From the NCBI GenBank assembly GCA_013398175.1, contig VZRZ01007873.1, positions 32,339 to 96,338 of the forward strand: DNA of 64,000 bases, written 5' to 3'. The notes beneath the pieces were generated by a model. It did no database searches. It saw only the letters and a program-made list of their open reading frames with translations, and was not told the DNA's origin. The stretch comes from Climacteris rufus (taxonomy: Eukaryota; Chordata; Aves; Passeriformes; Climacteridae). The position numbers were made by a program, and so were the translations under genes. Of this stretch, positions 62,112 through 64,000 are shown piece by piece (positions within the stretch are counted from its first letter, which is position 1; each line of letters starts with the position of its first letter).

Positions 62112-63282
62112 ATCATTATTACTGTGATTATTTCTTGAAACAGTGATCAGGATGCTCAAGTAATTGCAAACGTAAAAACAGTGTTTATATGAAAGTCTGT
62201 TGTGTTGATAGGATTACATTTAATTTCATACTGGTAAAATATTGAGTTCATTTTTACAAAGATGCTAACCCTGAAATTTCCAGCTTAGCTTAGTAGTGAA
62301 CTATTTTTTGCAGCACAGAGAATTCATCTCGCTCCTTGAAAGTCTCTCAGTACTGTAAAAAAGAAGAAAACAGCAAAGGAAGATATATTTTATGAGGTTT
62401 TTATTTCTGTTTCTATCTGTTTTGGAAAACTGATTTTGGTACCTATTTATTGCTAAATACACCCTTAAGCATTGTGAAGCTTAGGTTGTGTCCTGTGTTT
62501 GACGTGTACTCATAAACACATCTGAAAATCTGAAGCAATTTTTAATGGGTTTTCCTTTGAAGTGTTATGAGAAACTACAAGCTCCTCTACAGGTCTTAGC
62601 CTTCCACATCTTTTTTGCCATCACATCTATGTGAGCTTGTTTAATCATACATATCACGTTCAGCTCACAAACACGTCAATTCCAGATGGTGCCAGAGCAT
62701 ATTTGTTAACTCTCTGCATTATTCCAGACCCAGTCACTCCAGATTGGCCTAGGGCAGCATTGAGAATTTCTCTAATTCCTAGCATGTTTATTGGTGCTTG
62801 TGTGCAATTCTGTAAATTATTATTATGTGATTTTTCACTCAAAAAAACAGCTGAATGCAGACAGCTTTAATCTTGAATTTCAGGTACAGTCAGTATAGCA
62901 ATCTTGCTACTCTCTCTTCACCACAGACTTACATGAAGTGCTCATTCAGCCTTGTGTAGAAAAATATCCTGCAAATGCAAATAAACCTAACACAACTTAC
63001 ATCCCTTTTAAATACACTATCATAACAAAAGAGATGGAAATGCGCTTAACTTTCAAGTGCCCTATATGGTAATACTATTAGAAATTCCTTGGACCAAAGA
63101 TAGCTTTATTAAAAAACTAAACTGCTAGCCTAATGCCTTTTTTTATTACTTGAAGAAAGATAAATATCTGGGCTGCAATCCACGGCTTCAAAACTGTAGC
63201 AACAGCTAATGATTTTCTGTTAAATGACAGATCTTGGACTGCCTGGACTATTTATTATGCTCCTCTGTCTAAATTCCTCCTT

Positions 63283-63366
63283 GTTTTTTTTTTGTTTTTT
63301 TTTTTTTTGGTGGTAGGGGTTTTTTTGTTTGTTTGTTTTGGTTTTGTTTTTTTCTGTTTTGTTTTG
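63283..63366. repeat. T/G-rich low-complexity tract
   Basis: Nearly only T and G on the plus strand, with GTTT units. Confidence 0.93.
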
Positions 63367-64000
63367 GCGTTATATCCTAATAATACAAAAATTCTTATTT
63401 CTAACACAATGTATGTACAGCTTAGTGAGCATTCAGGTGAATCCCCATCATCTTTGTGTTACTGATTTGTGAACACAAATGTGTTGAAAACAGACTTATA
63501 TGAAAGCTTCCCAAAAATAACTCCCATAAAAATAAGTATTTATGTAGGATCCCTGGGAGGAATCTGAAGATGACTTCTACTTTTGTATAATCTGTAATGT
63601 TCTAGAGTTTTAGAACACAAATTCTAATTTAAGGCCAAATCTGACTGTTTGCATTCAAAGTCTGAGAAATTCACAATTTTGGCTCAATAACATACTAAGT
63701 CTTTATATTCATTGAACTAAAAAGGGACAGGATTAAATGGGACATCTTATGATTAATAATTTTTCAAAACATAAGTAGGCAAAATGACTAAAATTTTTTG
63801 TTCAAAGCTTTTTTAGACTGAAGATTATCACTACAAATCCTGTTAGCTAGCTTGTTCTTTTGTCTTACCATTGAAAGGTCAAACCAACTAATAACAGATA
63901 AATAAATAAATCAAGAAAAAACCTGATTACCTTATGTCCCTTTGAATTGACACAACCACAGAAAAACAAAGGTTTTGATATCATTCTACATTTATTCCAA

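Larger units (their letters stand above)
61313..64000. other. AT-rich spacer to the window end
   Basis: Contains (ATC)10 at 62081 and a T/G-rich tract at 63283-63366. No gene recognised. Confidence 0.55.

Noticed and set aside
1..64000. CRISPR arrays, operons, tRNA or rRNA genes, prophage
   Set aside because: None is visible, and the avian CR1/LTR content shows this is vertebrate nuclear DNA.

Overview
The window looks like a gene-free stretch of a bird nuclear chromosome: intergenic, or deep inside a large intron. The evidence is an AT-rich background with no convincing protein-coding exon, at least ten 5'-truncated CR1 LINE copies (the dominant avian retroposon, several with the typical antisense 3' end), and at least nine LTR copies without internal genes, whose layout matches avian endogenous retrovirus LTRs. 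LTR abundance suggests a neoavian bird, possibly a songbird; that is inference. A run of exactly 50 N shows this is an assembled scaffold.

Layout. 0-4.4 kb: AT-rich spacer with a (TG)n tract and a small GC patch. 4.4-6.3 kb: an old LTR (minus), two short tandem duplications, a CR1 (minus). 8.4-12.2 kb: an ERV LTR (plus), a 1.06-kb CR1 (minus), and a second LTR of the same family in inverted orientation that abuts the CR1. 12.2-24.5 kb: AT-rich spacer with T/G low-complexity DNA at 15.7 kb. 24.5-24.7 kb: purine-rich and G-rich minisatellite-like DNA broken by the gap. 25.4-30.8 kb: a CR1 end, an unclassified GC-rich block, a short LTR and two adjoining LTRs. 31-33.3 kb: T/G-rich DNA and two CR1 fragments in opposite orientations. 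33.3-40 kb: spacer with one CTCF-like motif and a CR1 end. 40.0-40.3 kb: an inverted partner of the 27.8-kb LTR, with a 6-bp target-site duplication. 42.4-44.2 kb: an unclassified interspersed block and a third LTR of the 8.4/11.6-kb type. 46-52 kb: two CR1 remnants. 53.9-54.55 kb: a well-defined solo LTR with a perfect 5-bp target duplication. 58.7-59.1 kb: an LTR with clear TATA and poly(A) signals. 61 kb: a plus-strand CR1. 61.3-64 kb: spacer with (ATC)10 and T/G-rich DNA.

No host gene, tRNA, rRNA, CRISPR array or operon is visible. All long open frames are either antisense or degraded CR1, or low-complexity or composition artefacts. Short exons of a vertebrate gene could be hidden, since they cannot be recognised reliably without alignment. 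I found no evidence of a new biological system. The more interesting points are two inverted pairs of related LTRs, the LTR lying flush with a CR1, the adjoining LTRs at 29-30.4 kb, the broken G-rich tract, and two interspersed blocks I cannot classify.
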